A stretch of 64,000 nt of DNA from Ga0077555 sp050187415 (lineage in GTDB: Bacteria > Pseudomonadota > Alphaproteobacteria > Rhizobiales > Hyphomicrobiaceae), in NCBI GenBank assembly GCA_050187415.1, contig JBFWXN010000019.1, positions 12,973 to 76,972 of the forward strand, written 5' to 3'. Under the pieces are notes generated by a model. It made no database searches. It had not been told where the DNA came from and was given only the letters and a program-made list of their open reading frames with translations. Position 1 is the stretch's first letter. Every line of letters begins with the position of its first letter. Shown here piece after piece: positions 34,881 to 43,641 of the stretch. The position numbers were made by a program, and so were the translations under genes.

Positions 34881-35801
34881 ATGGTATCTCCCACAACGGC
34901 GAGGGATGTCTCTGCGCCGGTCGAATCGTCGTTATCGGCAGTCAGCTGGGGGCCGATCATCGTCGGCGCCTTCGCTGCAGCCACGCTGACGTTCGTTTTG
35001 ATGCTTCTCGGCTCCGGTCTCGGCCTGACCATGGTGTCGCCATGGTCGAACGAGAGTGCCAGCGTCACCGCCTTTGCGGTGTCCACTGCGATCTGGCTGG
35101 TCATCGTGCAATGGCTTTCGTCGGCGCTTGGTGGCTACCTGACCGGACGCCTGCGGACCAGATGGGTGGGCATTCACACGGATGAGACCTTCTTCCGAGA
35201 CACAGCGCACGGCTTCATGGCCTGGGCGCTTGCAACACTGCTCGTGGTGTTCGTGCTCGGCTCGGCGCTGTCCTCGGCGATCGGGACAGGCGTGAAGGCC
35301 GCCTCGACGGTTGCTTCGGGCGCGGCCATGGGCGCATCGGCCGGTGCGACCGCGAACAGCGGGAATGCCGGTGCAGCCGGCGCGGCTTCGTATTTCGTCG
35401 ATTCACTTTTCCGCCCGACCGATACGGCTCGCCTGTCCGCACCCGGCGCCGAAGGCGACGCAGCGGCCGCCGCGCAGGCCACACGCATTCTCCTGGCCAG
35501 CAGTGCCGCGGGGGAGGTCTCGGCCGATGACAGGGCTTATCTCGGCAGGCTTGTTGCTGCACGCACCGGGCTTTCCGAGGCTGATGCGAAGACGCGCGTC
35601 GATGCCGTGCTTGCCAAAGTCGAGCAGGCAAAAGTCACTGCCCAGAAGGCGGCCGATGCAGCGCGTAAAGCCGGAGCGACCTTCGCCCTGGTAGGGGCGT
35701 TGTCACTGATCATTGGTGCGTTTATCGCCAGCGTGTCAGCGGCCTTCGGAGGCAATCAGCGCGATGAAGAGGAAGCGCTGTACCTCACCAGTCGAGGCTG
35801 A
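34881..35801 (+). CDS. PhnA-like integral membrane protein
   Basis: A 306-residue membrane protein of unknown function. Four spans are visible: WGPIIVGAFAAATLTFVLML, the segment around AIWLVIVQWLSSALGGYLTG, GFMAWALATLLVVFVLGSAL, and FALVGALSLIIGAFIASVSA near the C-terminus. A long Ala/Gly-rich periplasmic or cytoplasmic region separates the last two, followed by a coiled-coil-like Ala/Lys stretch (KVEQAKVTAQKAADAARKAG). Similar proteins in rhizobia are named PhnA-like without evidence for phosphonate metabolism. Preceded by GGAGGG. It ends in a shared terminator with the convergent ycnI gene. Confidence 0.8.
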   Translation: MVSPTTARDVSAPVESSLSAVSWGPIIVGAFAAATLTFVLMLLGSGLGLTMVSPWSNESASVTAFAVSTAIWLVIVQWLSSALGGYLTGRLRTRWVGIHTDETFFRDTAHGFMAWALATLLVVFVLGSALSSAIGTGVKAASTVASGAAMGASAGATANSGNAGAAGAASYFVDSLFRPTDTARLSAPGAEGDAAAAAQATRILLASSAAGEVSADDRAYLGRLVAARTGLSEADAKTRVDAVLAKVEQAKVTAQKAADAARKAGATFALVGALSLIIGAFIASVSAAFGGNQRDEEEALYLTSRG

Positions 35802-35812
35802 CGAGGTGCGAT

Positions 35813-35840
35813 CCGGCCGACCACGAAGAGGGTCGGCCGG
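35813..35840. terminator. bidirectional terminator hairpin between convergent genes
   Basis: A perfect 10-bp stem, CCGGCCGACC (35813-35822) and GGTCGGCCGG (35831-35840), with an 8-base loop, extended by GATC on each side. It sits between the stop of the PhnA-like gene and the stop of the ycnI gene. Confidence 0.7.
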
Positions 35841-35854
35841 GATCGGCGGTGCAG

Positions 35855-36373
35855 CTACTTCTTCGGCAGGAGTTGCAATCCCGGAGCAGGATGCTTGTCG
35901 TGGCCGGCATGTGAGTGGTCTGCGGCTGGGATCTCGATCCAACGATTGGAGCCTTTTGCGCATTCCTGGACCACCGGGAAATAGAGTGTCGAGCCGGGCT
36001 CGAGATCGTTGGTGAGATAGACCGAAATTACGAACTCATCGTAGTAGTCGTCGGAAAGCTGCCCGCTCCATGTGACTTCCTTTACGCCTTCGGTGACGCT
36101 GCCGTGGTACATGGCGTAAGGCTTATCGTATTTGCCCTTTGCGAGATCAATCTCCCACCCGGGCTTCGGCATCGGCTTCACACCGACGACGCCATCTGGA
36201 ATTTGCACGCGGACCCTGAGCGTCGGTGAGTTATCGCAGCCGTGCGGCACGCGGAAGGTTGCGCGATAAGAGCTGCCTACTGGTGCTTCTTTCTGTGCAA
36301 GCGTGACGTGCGCGTGTGCGACCTTGCCGAAGCAGACGGCGCTTGTGAATGCGATGATTGCGAGCGTGCGCAT
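35855..36373 (-). CDS. YcnI-like copper-binding periplasmic protein (DUF1775)
   Basis: A 172-residue exported protein. The signal peptide ends in KVAHA, so the mature chain starts with His, which in YcnI binds Cu(II) through a mono-histidine brace; the conserved Trp is in MPKPGWEIDLAKG. The core VGSSYRATFRVPHGCDNSPT is typical of DUF1775. A C-terminal His cluster (DHSHAGHDKHP) adds further metal-binding potential and is not part of the YcnI core. The gene is the third of a DUF2946 / TonB receptor / YcnI run on the minus strand, pointing to copper acquisition or homeostasis. Confidence 0.9.
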   Translation of the reverse strand: MRTLAIIAFTSAVCFGKVAHAHVTLAQKEAPVGSSYRATFRVPHGCDNSPTLRVRVQIPDGVVGVKPMPKPGWEIDLAKGKYDKPYAMYHGSVTEGVKEVTWSGQLSDDYYDEFVISVYLTNDLEPGSTLYFPVVQECAKGSNRWIEIPAADHSHAGHDKHPAPGLQLLPKK

Positions 36374-36433
36374 GTGAGGTGCCTATTGCTGATACGATAC
36401 TCGTCGGTGTTGCGAAAGATGCGCCACGCCGGT

Positions 36434-38743
36434 TCATCTGGCGAAATCGCCCGATGCGAGGCGTGCGCGCTCCATAGGTCCGTATGCCGTAACAAGGCTC
36501 TCACGGACCGAACCGGTAGCGCAGCCCACCGTAGACGGCGAGGCCGCGCCCGGATTGAAGAGAGCCGATGAAGCGTCGGCGCTTGCAGCGGTGATCGTTG
36601 TCGAGATGTATCGCGTATCGAGCAGGTTGCGGCCTTCGAGGTAGCCAGACCAGCCTGTCCCCCGATCGTATCCGATGCGAAAATTGTAGAGCGCGAACGG
36701 GTCTATGGTGAGGCTGTTGGCGTTGTCGGCAAAAAAGGCCTCGGGCATCCATTCGACGTTCGGACCGGCGTAAAAGCCGCCAGGATGCTTGTAGAGCACC
36801 TCGGCACGAATGATATGAGGGGCGACGCCGGGTAGCTTGTTGTCGCCGAAAAGAGGATCGCCATCGAAAAAGAAGTCGTTGTACGTGTAAGCGACGTTCA
36901 ACCAGAAGCGATCCTCGGGCGCGAAGGTCGTCTTGAGTACTGCAACACCGAAGCCGGCTTCGATACCTCGATGGATGCTCCGGTCTGCGTTCACCACGGT
37001 GCAGGGGCTGAATGGCGACGTTCTCAAGCACTGCAGCTCGTTGTCTAAATCAGAATGGTAGACGGCAAGGTCCCACGAAACGTTCGGACGTCGGCCTCGC
37101 GTGCCGATTTCGTAGGACGTCGCGGTCTGCGCGTCGACATTGGAGCTGATAGGCGACGAGAAGTTGTTCGCGTCATACGTCGGTACCTCGGCGCTGCGCG
37201 AGACGTTGGCAAATATCTGCCAGGCGGGGGTAAGGTCCCACAGCACACCGGCTTTTGGACTGAAGATGTCCCAACTGCGTCGGCCGGACTGATCGCCATT
37301 GGACGGGAAGCGATCCTCCTGGTCGCGGACGGCGTGAAGAAACTGACCACCGGCGATGAGTGCGACGTTGGGTAGGACGTAGAAATTATTCTCCGCGTAG
37401 GCGGATTGGTTCTGTGATTTCCAAATGGCGGACGTCACCAGGGCGCCCTTCACTGCGCCTCCCGGGTTGTCGTATTCCTCGTAGTCGATCGTGCCGTCGT
37501 GCACGTTGATGCCGACGATCAGGCGATTGCGAAACCCGCCGATGACCCGGTCGTCGGTCACACGGCCAAAGCCGCCGTAGTCGGAGACAGTGTAGTCCAG
37601 GTACCTGTAGATGGGGTGGTCGACGTGGCGTTGGTGAGTAAATACGCCGAAATCTACCGTCGTGGGACCAAAGCGCAGCGTGGTCGAGTTGGCGAGACGA
37701 AGCGAATCGATGTTGCGTTGCTGATCTTGTCGCACGAACTCGGAGTCGGCGGTTCGCGGCGCATTCAGCGCATCGCTCTTGGTCAACTCGCCGGGTAAGC
37801 GTTGGCGCCACGAGTTGGCGTTCACATAGAAGCGCGTCTCGGCGCCTGCGGAAAGCCGGTAACCGAAATTGGCGCTCAAGCGCTCCATGTCGCCTTCGCT
37901 GTGAGCTCGGTAGCCGTCCTCACGCTGGGCCGACGCATTGACAAAATAGTCGAACGGTCCGGAAGCTCCGCCGGAGCTTGCCTGCAACTTCAAAAAGCCG
38001 AAGCTGCCGGCATCGACGCGTGCATCGAACACGGGGGCGTCGCGACCGGTCGGCGTGACGAAATTGATGGCGCCGCCTAGCGCGTTGGCTCCGTAACGCA
38101 GCGCATTGGCGCCCTTATAGACCTCGATATAGCGATAGGCGCTGGGATCGATCTCGAAGACATCGAAAAGCCCGTCGGATGTGTTGATCGGGATGCCGTC
38201 GAGGTACAAGTTGACGCCGCGATTGCCGTAGTTTCGCGTCAGTCCTGAGCCGCGGATCGACACCCGGTTATCGATGCCCGACTTGGGCTGCAGGACAATG
38301 CCCGGAACCCAGCCCAATGTGTCCTTGATGGTGTTCGCGGGCGAGTTTTTGAACTGATTGTCGGGTACGATCGCGACGGCGCCGGGCGTGCGCAGGATTT
38401 CGGTCGTGGCTTCCGCGGTCGTCGGCGATGTGAGGCTGCCCGAACGCGACCCCAGGGGAGGAAGAGCGGCGTTGCGCGAGACGTTGCGATCGGCGGTCGC
38501 TACTGGTGCGGCCGGCGGCGCATTCGTTGCTGCGGTATCCTTCCTGAGTACCGGCGCAGCTTTGGTTGGTGCCTTCGTCTGCGCTTTTGTTGCTGGAGGC
38601 GAGACAGTTACTGCCGGAAGCTCGGTCGCGGCATTCTGTGCGGAGGCCGGGCCAATGGCCAACATGCAGGCCGAAGCCAGCGAGACACCTCGCAAGGCGA
38701 ACGCACCACGGGATGAACCCCGCGAGCGGTGAAACATAAGCAT
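36434..38743 (-). CDS. TonB-dependent outer-membrane receptor, probable C-terminal frameshift
   Basis: A 769-residue receptor: signal peptide MLMFHRSRGSSRGAFALRGV with cleavage near PASAQ, plug domain (ILRTPGAVAIVPDNQFKNSP, SIRGSGLTRNYGNRGVNLYL) and a 22-strand barrel. The annotated frame ends in an odd polar tail (RLASGDFAR). The adjacent frame encodes the expected last strand, RGLAVYGGLRYRFGP, stopping at 36501. Adding one G to the GGG at 36549-36551 joins the two, so either a one-base deletion or a sequencing error has replaced the barrel closure. Neighbours suggest a copper ligand. Confidence 0.88.
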   Translation of the reverse strand: MLMFHRSRGSSRGAFALRGVSLASACMLAIGPASAQNAATELPAVTVSPPATKAQTKAPTKAAPVLRKDTAATNAPPAAPVATADRNVSRNAALPPLGSRSGSLTSPTTAEATTEILRTPGAVAIVPDNQFKNSPANTIKDTLGWVPGIVLQPKSGIDNRVSIRGSGLTRNYGNRGVNLYLDGIPINTSDGLFDVFEIDPSAYRYIEVYKGANALRYGANALGGAINFVTPTGRDAPVFDARVDAGSFGFLKLQASSGGASGPFDYFVNASAQREDGYRAHSEGDMERLSANFGYRLSAGAETRFYVNANSWRQRLPGELTKSDALNAPRTADSEFVRQDQQRNIDSLRLANSTTLRFGPTTVDFGVFTHQRHVDHPIYRYLDYTVSDYGGFGRVTDDRVIGGFRNRLIVGINVHDGTIDYEEYDNPGGAVKGALVTSAIWKSQNQSAYAENNFYVLPNVALIAGGQFLHAVRDQEDRFPSNGDQSGRRSWDIFSPKAGVLWDLTPAWQIFANVSRSAEVPTYDANNFSSPISSNVDAQTATSYEIGTRGRRPNVSWDLAVYHSDLDNELQCLRTSPFSPCTVVNADRSIHRGIEAGFGVAVLKTTFAPEDRFWLNVAYTYNDFFFDGDPLFGDNKLPGVAPHIIRAEVLYKHPGGFYAGPNVEWMPEAFFADNANSLTIDPFALYNFRIGYDRGTGWSGYLEGRNLLDTRYISTTITAASADASSALFNPGAASPSTVGCATGSVRESLVTAYGPMERARLASGDFAR

Positions 38744-38833
38744 GGGTCAGATTCCGAATTGGGTCTGAAGCGGAGCGGCAGGCGCGATTCCGGGAACGGA
38801 CAGCAACGCTCGGCCACTAACGGACGGGTGAGT

Positions 38834-39256
38834 TCAGACCAACTCGGTTGGAGGGCCTCGAGCCGATGTCGCCCGGGGCCTGGGCGTCTCGGCGAACTGC
38901 GCCACTGCGGCTGAGTACGCAACCGCCGCATAAACCACCTCGACCGCAAGGCGCGGCAACTCGGTCGCCGCTGTCATGATGGCGGAAGCGGCGAAGGGGC
39001 AGAGGCCATGGTCCACGCGCTGAACGTCAGGTTCAGGCTGCTCCGGAGAGCCGCTGTCGTGAATGCTGAGCAGCTTCATGCCGGCGCTCGTACAAATCAC
39101 GATCTCGAACGATCCTGAAGGCACACCCGGACTTTGCAACATGTAACCGACCGGCAGCAGGCTGCGCACAGCCAGCACCAATAGCAGCAGCGTGGTTATG
39201 ATGATGCGCTTATGCACCCAGTCCCCCAAATCGTTATGCACGGTACGCCGACACAT
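38834..39256 (-). CDS. DUF2946 family protein
   Basis: A protein of about 140 residues with one N-terminal membrane span (RIIITTLLLLVLAVRSLLPV), the GYMLQSP motif, two Cys in EIVICTS and HGLCPFA, and a second hydrophobic segment before a Pro/Arg-rich tail. DUF2946 proteins are small exported or membrane proteins often found next to TonB receptors and copper genes. The start is uncertain: the ATG at 39254-39256 lacks a good ribosome site, and a GTG some 40 bases later would put the membrane span closer to the N-terminus. It lies 90 bases upstream of the receptor gene. Confidence 0.72.
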   Translation of the reverse strand: MCRRTVHNDLGDWVHKRIIITTLLLLVLAVRSLLPVGYMLQSPGVPSGSFEIVICTSAGMKLLSIHDSGSPEQPEPDVQRVDHGLCPFAASAIMTAATELPRLAVEVVYAAVAYSAAVAQFAETPRPRATSARGPPTELV

Positions 39257-39491
39257 GGTCGGCGGCAATTCGGAAGGTCGGATGGTGGCATGCCTTGGTG
39301 CCGCACCGTCGCCTGTCGATTGCAGGCTCCGAGCCTGAAGCGCATCGGACGCCGTTGGGCAGGTCGAGAAAAACGTCGGGGCGGCGGCCGCGATCGCCAG
39401 GTGCCGCGGGTGTTGCTTCGGCCGGGCGGGACAGCTAGCCTTGCCGGACCGGCCGCGGAACAACAAGCGGTGCATTCTGGGAGTGAAACGA

Positions 39492-40712
39492 ATGGCCAAA
39501 AACTATCGTCTCACGCGGCGGGCCGTGCTGGCCGGCGCCGGTGCTGCCGTCGCGGCGCCGAACATCTGGACCAGCGCGCAGGCCCAGGCCGGCAATACGA
39601 TCAAGATTGGTATGCCGCTAGCGCTGACGGGGCCGCTCGGCTCGGTCGGACAGCAGCAGAAGCGCGGCGCCGAGTTCCATGCCAAATACATCAACGACAA
39701 GGGTGGCATCCTCGGCAAGAAGATCGAGCTTTTGATCGAAGATACGGTCGGCAATCCAGCGAGCTGCGTGCGCAAGGCACAGGAAATGGTGGAGCGGCAC
39801 GATGTTCGTCTCTTCACCGGCATCACGCTCTCGTCGGAAGCTCTCGCGATCGTGCCGAAGCTCGCCGAGTGGAACGCGATCTTCATCTCGTCTGATAATG
39901 GCGATGGACGTCTCACGGCCGCGAGTTTCGTGCCGAACTTCTTTCGCGCCAATACTTCGGGCCCAATGGGCACTCGCGCCGTGTCGCTGCATCTGCGGCA
40001 ATCCAAGATGCAGAAATTCTACGCGCTTGGTCTCGACTATGCCTGGGGGCACAACAGCATCCAGGTGTTCGAGGACGAGGTGAAGCGGATGGGCCGCGAG
40101 TTTGTCGGCAAGGTGTTCGCACCGACCGGCACCAAGGACTACTCCACCTACATCACCAAGATCCGCCAATCGGGTGCGGACGCCGTCTATCTCGTGCTTG
40201 CCGGCGACGACAACAATGCCTTTATTGCGCAGGCTGCTCAGTACAAGCTCGCCTCGAGGATGGCGATGCTATCCGAGCAGCTCGAGATTTCGACCATGCG
40301 AGCGGTGGGCGATGCCTGCCTCGGCATGATTGTTTCATCGCGCTACGCGTTCACCATCGACAACCCGAAAAACAAAGACTTCGTCGAGGCCTGGAGAAAG
40401 GAATACGACGGGCTTGTTCCCGATCAGTTCGAGGGCGAGCAGTGGCAATGTCAGCAGGTGTTTGCGGCCGGTATCGCCAAGGCTGGCGGGATCGAGGCGG
40501 ACAAACTGCGCCCTGCTCTCGAGGATCTCATCATCGACGACATCAAGGGCAAGGTGCATATTCGCAAGTGCGATCACCAGGGTGTGCAGCAAGGTTTCAT
40601 CGTCAAGGCTGCGAAGCGCGAAGGCTTCTCGCATCCGGTGCCAGAAGTGATCGCGACGCTCGCGGCCGACCGCGTCACCCCGCCGTGCAACAAGATGACC
40701 TACGACGATTGA
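39492..40712 (+). CDS. HAAT-family ABC substrate-binding protein (urea/branched-chain amide type)
   Basis: Periplasmic binding protein of 406 residues. A Tat signal (RLTRRAVLAGAGAAVAAPNI) leads to the mature start near AQAGNT. The Leu/Ile/Val-binding fold follows: IKIGMPLALTGPLGSVGQQQ, then NDKGGILGKKIELLIEDT. It belongs with the livHMGF genes downstream. A GGGAGTG site precedes the ATG at 39492. A strong hairpin follows, so the binding protein may be made in excess of the permeases. Ligand unknown; the AtzH gene at the end of the cluster suggests a urea-like compound. Confidence 0.92.
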   Translation: MAKNYRLTRRAVLAGAGAAVAAPNIWTSAQAQAGNTIKIGMPLALTGPLGSVGQQQKRGAEFHAKYINDKGGILGKKIELLIEDTVGNPASCVRKAQEMVERHDVRLFTGITLSSEALAIVPKLAEWNAIFISSDNGDGRLTAASFVPNFFRANTSGPMGTRAVSLHLRQSKMQKFYALGLDYAWGHNSIQVFEDEVKRMGREFVGKVFAPTGTKDYSTYITKIRQSGADAVYLVLAGDDNNAFIAQAAQYKLASRMAMLSEQLEISTMRAVGDACLGMIVSSRYAFTIDNPKNKDFVEAWRKEYDGLVPDQFEGEQWQCQQVFAAGIAKAGGIEADKLRPALEDLIIDDIKGKVHIRKCDHQGVQQGFIVKAAKREGFSHPVPEVIATLAADRVTPPCNKMTYDD

Positions 40713-40717
40713 GTGCG

Positions 40718-40752
40718 GGGCCCGCGCGGCGTTGACCGGGCGCGGGGGCCCA
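40718..40752 (+). terminator. GC-rich hairpin after the binding-protein gene
   Basis: GGGGCCCGCGC (40718-40728) pairs with GCGCGGGGGCCC (40741-40752) apart from a bulge. It lies 5 bases after the stop and ahead of a 300-base gap (40713-41014) in which I see no gene. It probably acts as a partial terminator separating the abundant binding protein from the permeases. Confidence 0.55.
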
Positions 40753-41014
40753 GACCGGGCTGCCCACTTGCGGTCGGCTTGCCTCTGGCACGCGCGCGGC
40801 GCGCAGCAAGCCGGGTTCTATCGGACGTCACGTGGCAGGAGCATCATCGGCGGTCTTGATGAAGTCCAGAAAGAGGGGCAACGCCCGCTGAGGCACGCTC
40901 CGTCATAGGAAACTTGGCGGTCGGCTCTTCGTAGTCTGCTTGATGCGAGGCGAGCGAGATCGAGCGGTCACTTTTGCCGGCACGGCGCGCGGCACATGGA
41001 GGGTATGAAGGCCA

Positions 41015-41884
41015 ATGACCACGCTCGCCTTCTTCCTGACTCAGGGCATCAATGCCCTGTCGCAGGCGGCGCTCCTGTTTTTCCTTGGTGTCGGGCTGAC
41101 GCTGATCTTCGGCATCATGCGCATCGTCAATTTCGCGCATGGCACTATTTACATGCTCGGCGCATTCATGGCGTTCACCGTCGTCCACCTGACGGGTAGC
41201 TATTGGGCCGCGCTGATGCTGGCACCGCTGGCGGTCGGTCTGCTCGGCGCAGGTTTCGAATTCGCTGTCCTGCGCCGGCTCTATGGCCGGGAGGCGCATG
41301 CGTTTCTCATGGTGACTTTCGGCCTGGCCCTGGTCGTCGGCGAGGCGGTCAGGCTCGGTTGGGGCTCCGACGCGTTGCAGGTGCCGGCGCCGCCTGCGCT
41401 CTCGGGCGTCGTCTTCATGTTGGACGAGCCGTTTCCCGTCTACCGGCTTTTTCTCGCCGCCGCCGGCATTGTCATGGCGACGCTGATCTGGCTTGCGCTA
41501 GAGCGGACTCGGCTCGGTCTCCTCATCCGAGCAACGTCGCAGAATGCCGAGATGGTGCACGCACTCGGCGTCGACGTGAAGCTGATTCGCTCCGCCGTGT
41601 TCGGCATCGGATGCGGCCTCGCGGCCCTCGGCGGGGTGCTCGCGGCGCCGTTGGTCACGGCATCGCACGGCATGGCCTTCGCGGCGGTGATCGATGCCTT
41701 CGTCATCGTCATCATCGGCGGTATGGGCAGCTTCCTCGGCTCGCTGATCGGGGCGCTGCTCGTCGCATTCGTGCAGGTGTTCGGCAATTACTACTATCCG
41801 GATCTGGCGCTTGCTTTCATGTATCTCGTCATGTTGTGCGTGCTCATGGTGAGGCCTGGCGGCCTCCTCGGAAAGGAGGCGTAA
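41015..41884 (+). CDS. LivH-type ABC permease
   Basis: A 289-residue inner-membrane permease of the branched-chain amino acid/urea (HAAT) family. Landmarks: ALLFFLGVGLTLIFGIMRIV, then NFAHGTIYMLGAFMAF, and the coupling region EMVHALGVDVKLIRSAVFGI. The C-terminal IIGGMGSFLGSLIGALLVAF motif is diagnostic of LivH. It starts the livHMGF block, which follows the binding protein by 302 bases. Confidence 0.94.
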   Translation: MTTLAFFLTQGINALSQAALLFFLGVGLTLIFGIMRIVNFAHGTIYMLGAFMAFTVVHLTGSYWAALMLAPLAVGLLGAGFEFAVLRRLYGREAHAFLMVTFGLALVVGEAVRLGWGSDALQVPAPPALSGVVFMLDEPFPVYRLFLAAAGIVMATLIWLALERTRLGLLIRATSQNAEMVHALGVDVKLIRSAVFGIGCGLAALGGVLAAPLVTASHGMAFAAVIDAFVIVIIGGMGSFLGSLIGALLVAFVQVFGNYYYPDLALAFMYLVMLCVLMVRPGGLLGKEA

Positions 41885-41888
41885 GGCG

Positions 41889-42851
41889 ATGCGTGCCTCC
41901 TGGCTCGCCGGCAGTGGTGTCGTACTGGTCCTGATCGCGGCTCCGCTCGGGCTTCCGGTTTTCGCGATGACGCTGTTGACCGAGCTCGTCATTCTCGGCC
42001 TCTTCGCCATGAGCCTCGACCTGATGGTCGGCTACACCCGGCTCGTCTCGTTCGGGCATGCGGCGGCCTATGGTCTCGGAGCCTATGCCTCGGGCTATAT
42101 CCTGCTGCACTCCGACCTGCCGCTGCCGATCGCGGTTCTGCTGGCGACGACGATCACCGGTTTCGTCGCGATCGGGGTCGGCTTCGTGTGCACCATGGCG
42201 ACGGGCGTTTCGTTCTCGATGCTGACGCTCGCGTTCGCGCAGCTTCTCTACGCCGTCGCCTTCAAGTGGACCTCGGTCACCGGCGGCTCCGACGGTCTTG
42301 CCGGCATTCCGCGGCGACCCGGGCCATTCGGCATCGAGGTGATGACCACCAAAACGGGCTTCTACTACTTCGCGCTCGCCTGCCTCGTCGGCGGGTTCCT
42401 GCTCGCGCGGGCCCTTGTGACGTCGCCGTTCGGAGCGGTGCTGCGTGGCATCCGCGAGAACGAGCCGAAGGCCCTGGCGCTCGGCTATAATACGCGCGCC
42501 TACAAAATCGCCGTGGTCGCCGTGGCCTATGCGCTGGGCGGGCTCGCCGGCGCTCTCTATGCCCCCTTTGCCGGGTTTGCCAACACCGAGCTTCTGTTCT
42601 GGCTGCTGTCGGGCCAGGCGCTGATCATGGTCATCGTCGGTGGCTCGGGAACGCTGGTCGGGCCAATTCTCGGCGCCGCTTTCTTCATGCTGCTCGAACA
42701 CCAGCTATCGTCCTACACAGAGGCATGGGCGCTATTCTTCGGTCTCATCTTCATCGGCTTCGTGCTTTTCGTGCCGCAGGGGATCTGGGGTTTCGCCAGC
42801 GACTGGTTCGGCCGTGGCCGGGCATCGACCAAGGACGCGCACCATGGTTGA
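41889..42851 (+). CDS. LivM-type ABC permease
   Basis: A 320-residue partner of the LivH permease. Landmarks: LVGYTRLVSFGHAAAYGLGA is recognisable as the LivM motif, followed by SMLTLAFAQLLYAVAFKWTS with TGGSDGL, the coupling region LRGIRENEPKALALGYNTRA, and SGTLVGPILGAAFFMLLEHQ. It starts four bases after the livH stop, and its last 8 bases overlap the start of livG. Confidence 0.94.
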   Translation: MRASWLAGSGVVLVLIAAPLGLPVFAMTLLTELVILGLFAMSLDLMVGYTRLVSFGHAAAYGLGAYASGYILLHSDLPLPIAVLLATTITGFVAIGVGFVCTMATGVSFSMLTLAFAQLLYAVAFKWTSVTGGSDGLAGIPRRPGPFGIEVMTTKTGFYYFALACLVGGFLLARALVTSPFGAVLRGIRENEPKALALGYNTRAYKIAVVAVAYALGGLAGALYAPFAGFANTELLFWLLSGQALIMVIVGGSGTLVGPILGAAFFMLLEHQLSSYTEAWALFFGLIFIGFVLFVPQGIWGFASDWFGRGRASTKDAHHG

Positions 42852-43641
42852 GGCAACCCCGGCAACGCAGACGCGACCGACGGATGCGGCGAGGCCGCTG
42901 CTCGAGGTTGCCGGGCTCAGCAAGCACTACGGCGCTTTGGTCGCAGTGGACAACGTGTCGATGCGGGTGGCTGACGGCGAAGTGCGCGCCGTCATTGGTC
43001 CGAATGGCGCCGGCAAGACGACACTCTTTCATCTCATCAGCGGCGTCGTTGCACCGACCGCGGGCGAAGTGCGCTTTCAAGGCGAGGACATCACCGGCCT
43101 TTCCGCTCACGCCGTCTGCCGGCGCGGCCTGTCACGGACATTCCAACTTACGTCGCTGTTCCCGGAGATGACGGCACGCGAGAACGTGGCACTCGCGGCG
43201 CAGGCTCGCGATGCGCGCCGTTGGCTGCCGTTCGGAGGCGGCGAGGTGTTCGCCGGGGCTCGGCGAAGAGGCGATCAGGTGCTCGATCAACTGTCGCTCG
43301 GCGCGATCGCGGACCGTCCCGCCGGTCTCCTCAGTCACGGCGATCAGCGCCTGCTCGAGGTCGCCATGGCGATGGCGCAGAAACCGAAAGTCCTCATCCT
43401 CGACGAGCCCACGCAAGGTCTGTCGGTCGAGGAGACCGCAGAGGCCGTGGATACGCTGGCGCGCCTGCTGCAGCAGGAGACCCTGACCGTGCTTCTCGTC
43501 GAACACGACATGGAGGTGGTCTTTCGCCTCGCGCATCGGATCACGGTGCTGCATCGCGGCAGCGTCATCGCCGACGACGTGCCGGAGGCAGTCAGGGCCG
43601 ACGCGCGCGTGCAGGAGGCCTATCTCGGAGGCATGGACTGA
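42844..43641 (+). CDS. LivG-type ABC ATPase
   Basis: A 265-residue nucleotide-binding subunit. Walker A is GPNGAGKTTLFHLISG, the Q-loop segment is GLSRTFQLTSLFPEMTAREN, Walker B is VLILDEPTQGLS, and the H-loop is LLVEHDMEVVF. The signature motif is unusual, LLSHGDQRLLEVAMAMAQKP, with SHGDQ instead of the canonical LSGGQ; LivG proteins often have SYGxQ here. It overlaps livM by 8 bases and livF by one base (TGATG), so expression is tightly coupled. Confidence 0.93.
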   Translation: MVEATPATQTRPTDAARPLLEVAGLSKHYGALVAVDNVSMRVADGEVRAVIGPNGAGKTTLFHLISGVVAPTAGEVRFQGEDITGLSAHAVCRRGLSRTFQLTSLFPEMTARENVALAAQARDARRWLPFGGGEVFAGARRRGDQVLDQLSLGAIADRPAGLLSHGDQRLLEVAMAMAQKPKVLILDEPTQGLSVEETAEAVDTLARLLQQETLTVLLVEHDMEVVFRLAHRITVLHRGSVIADDVPEAVRADARVQEAYLGGMD

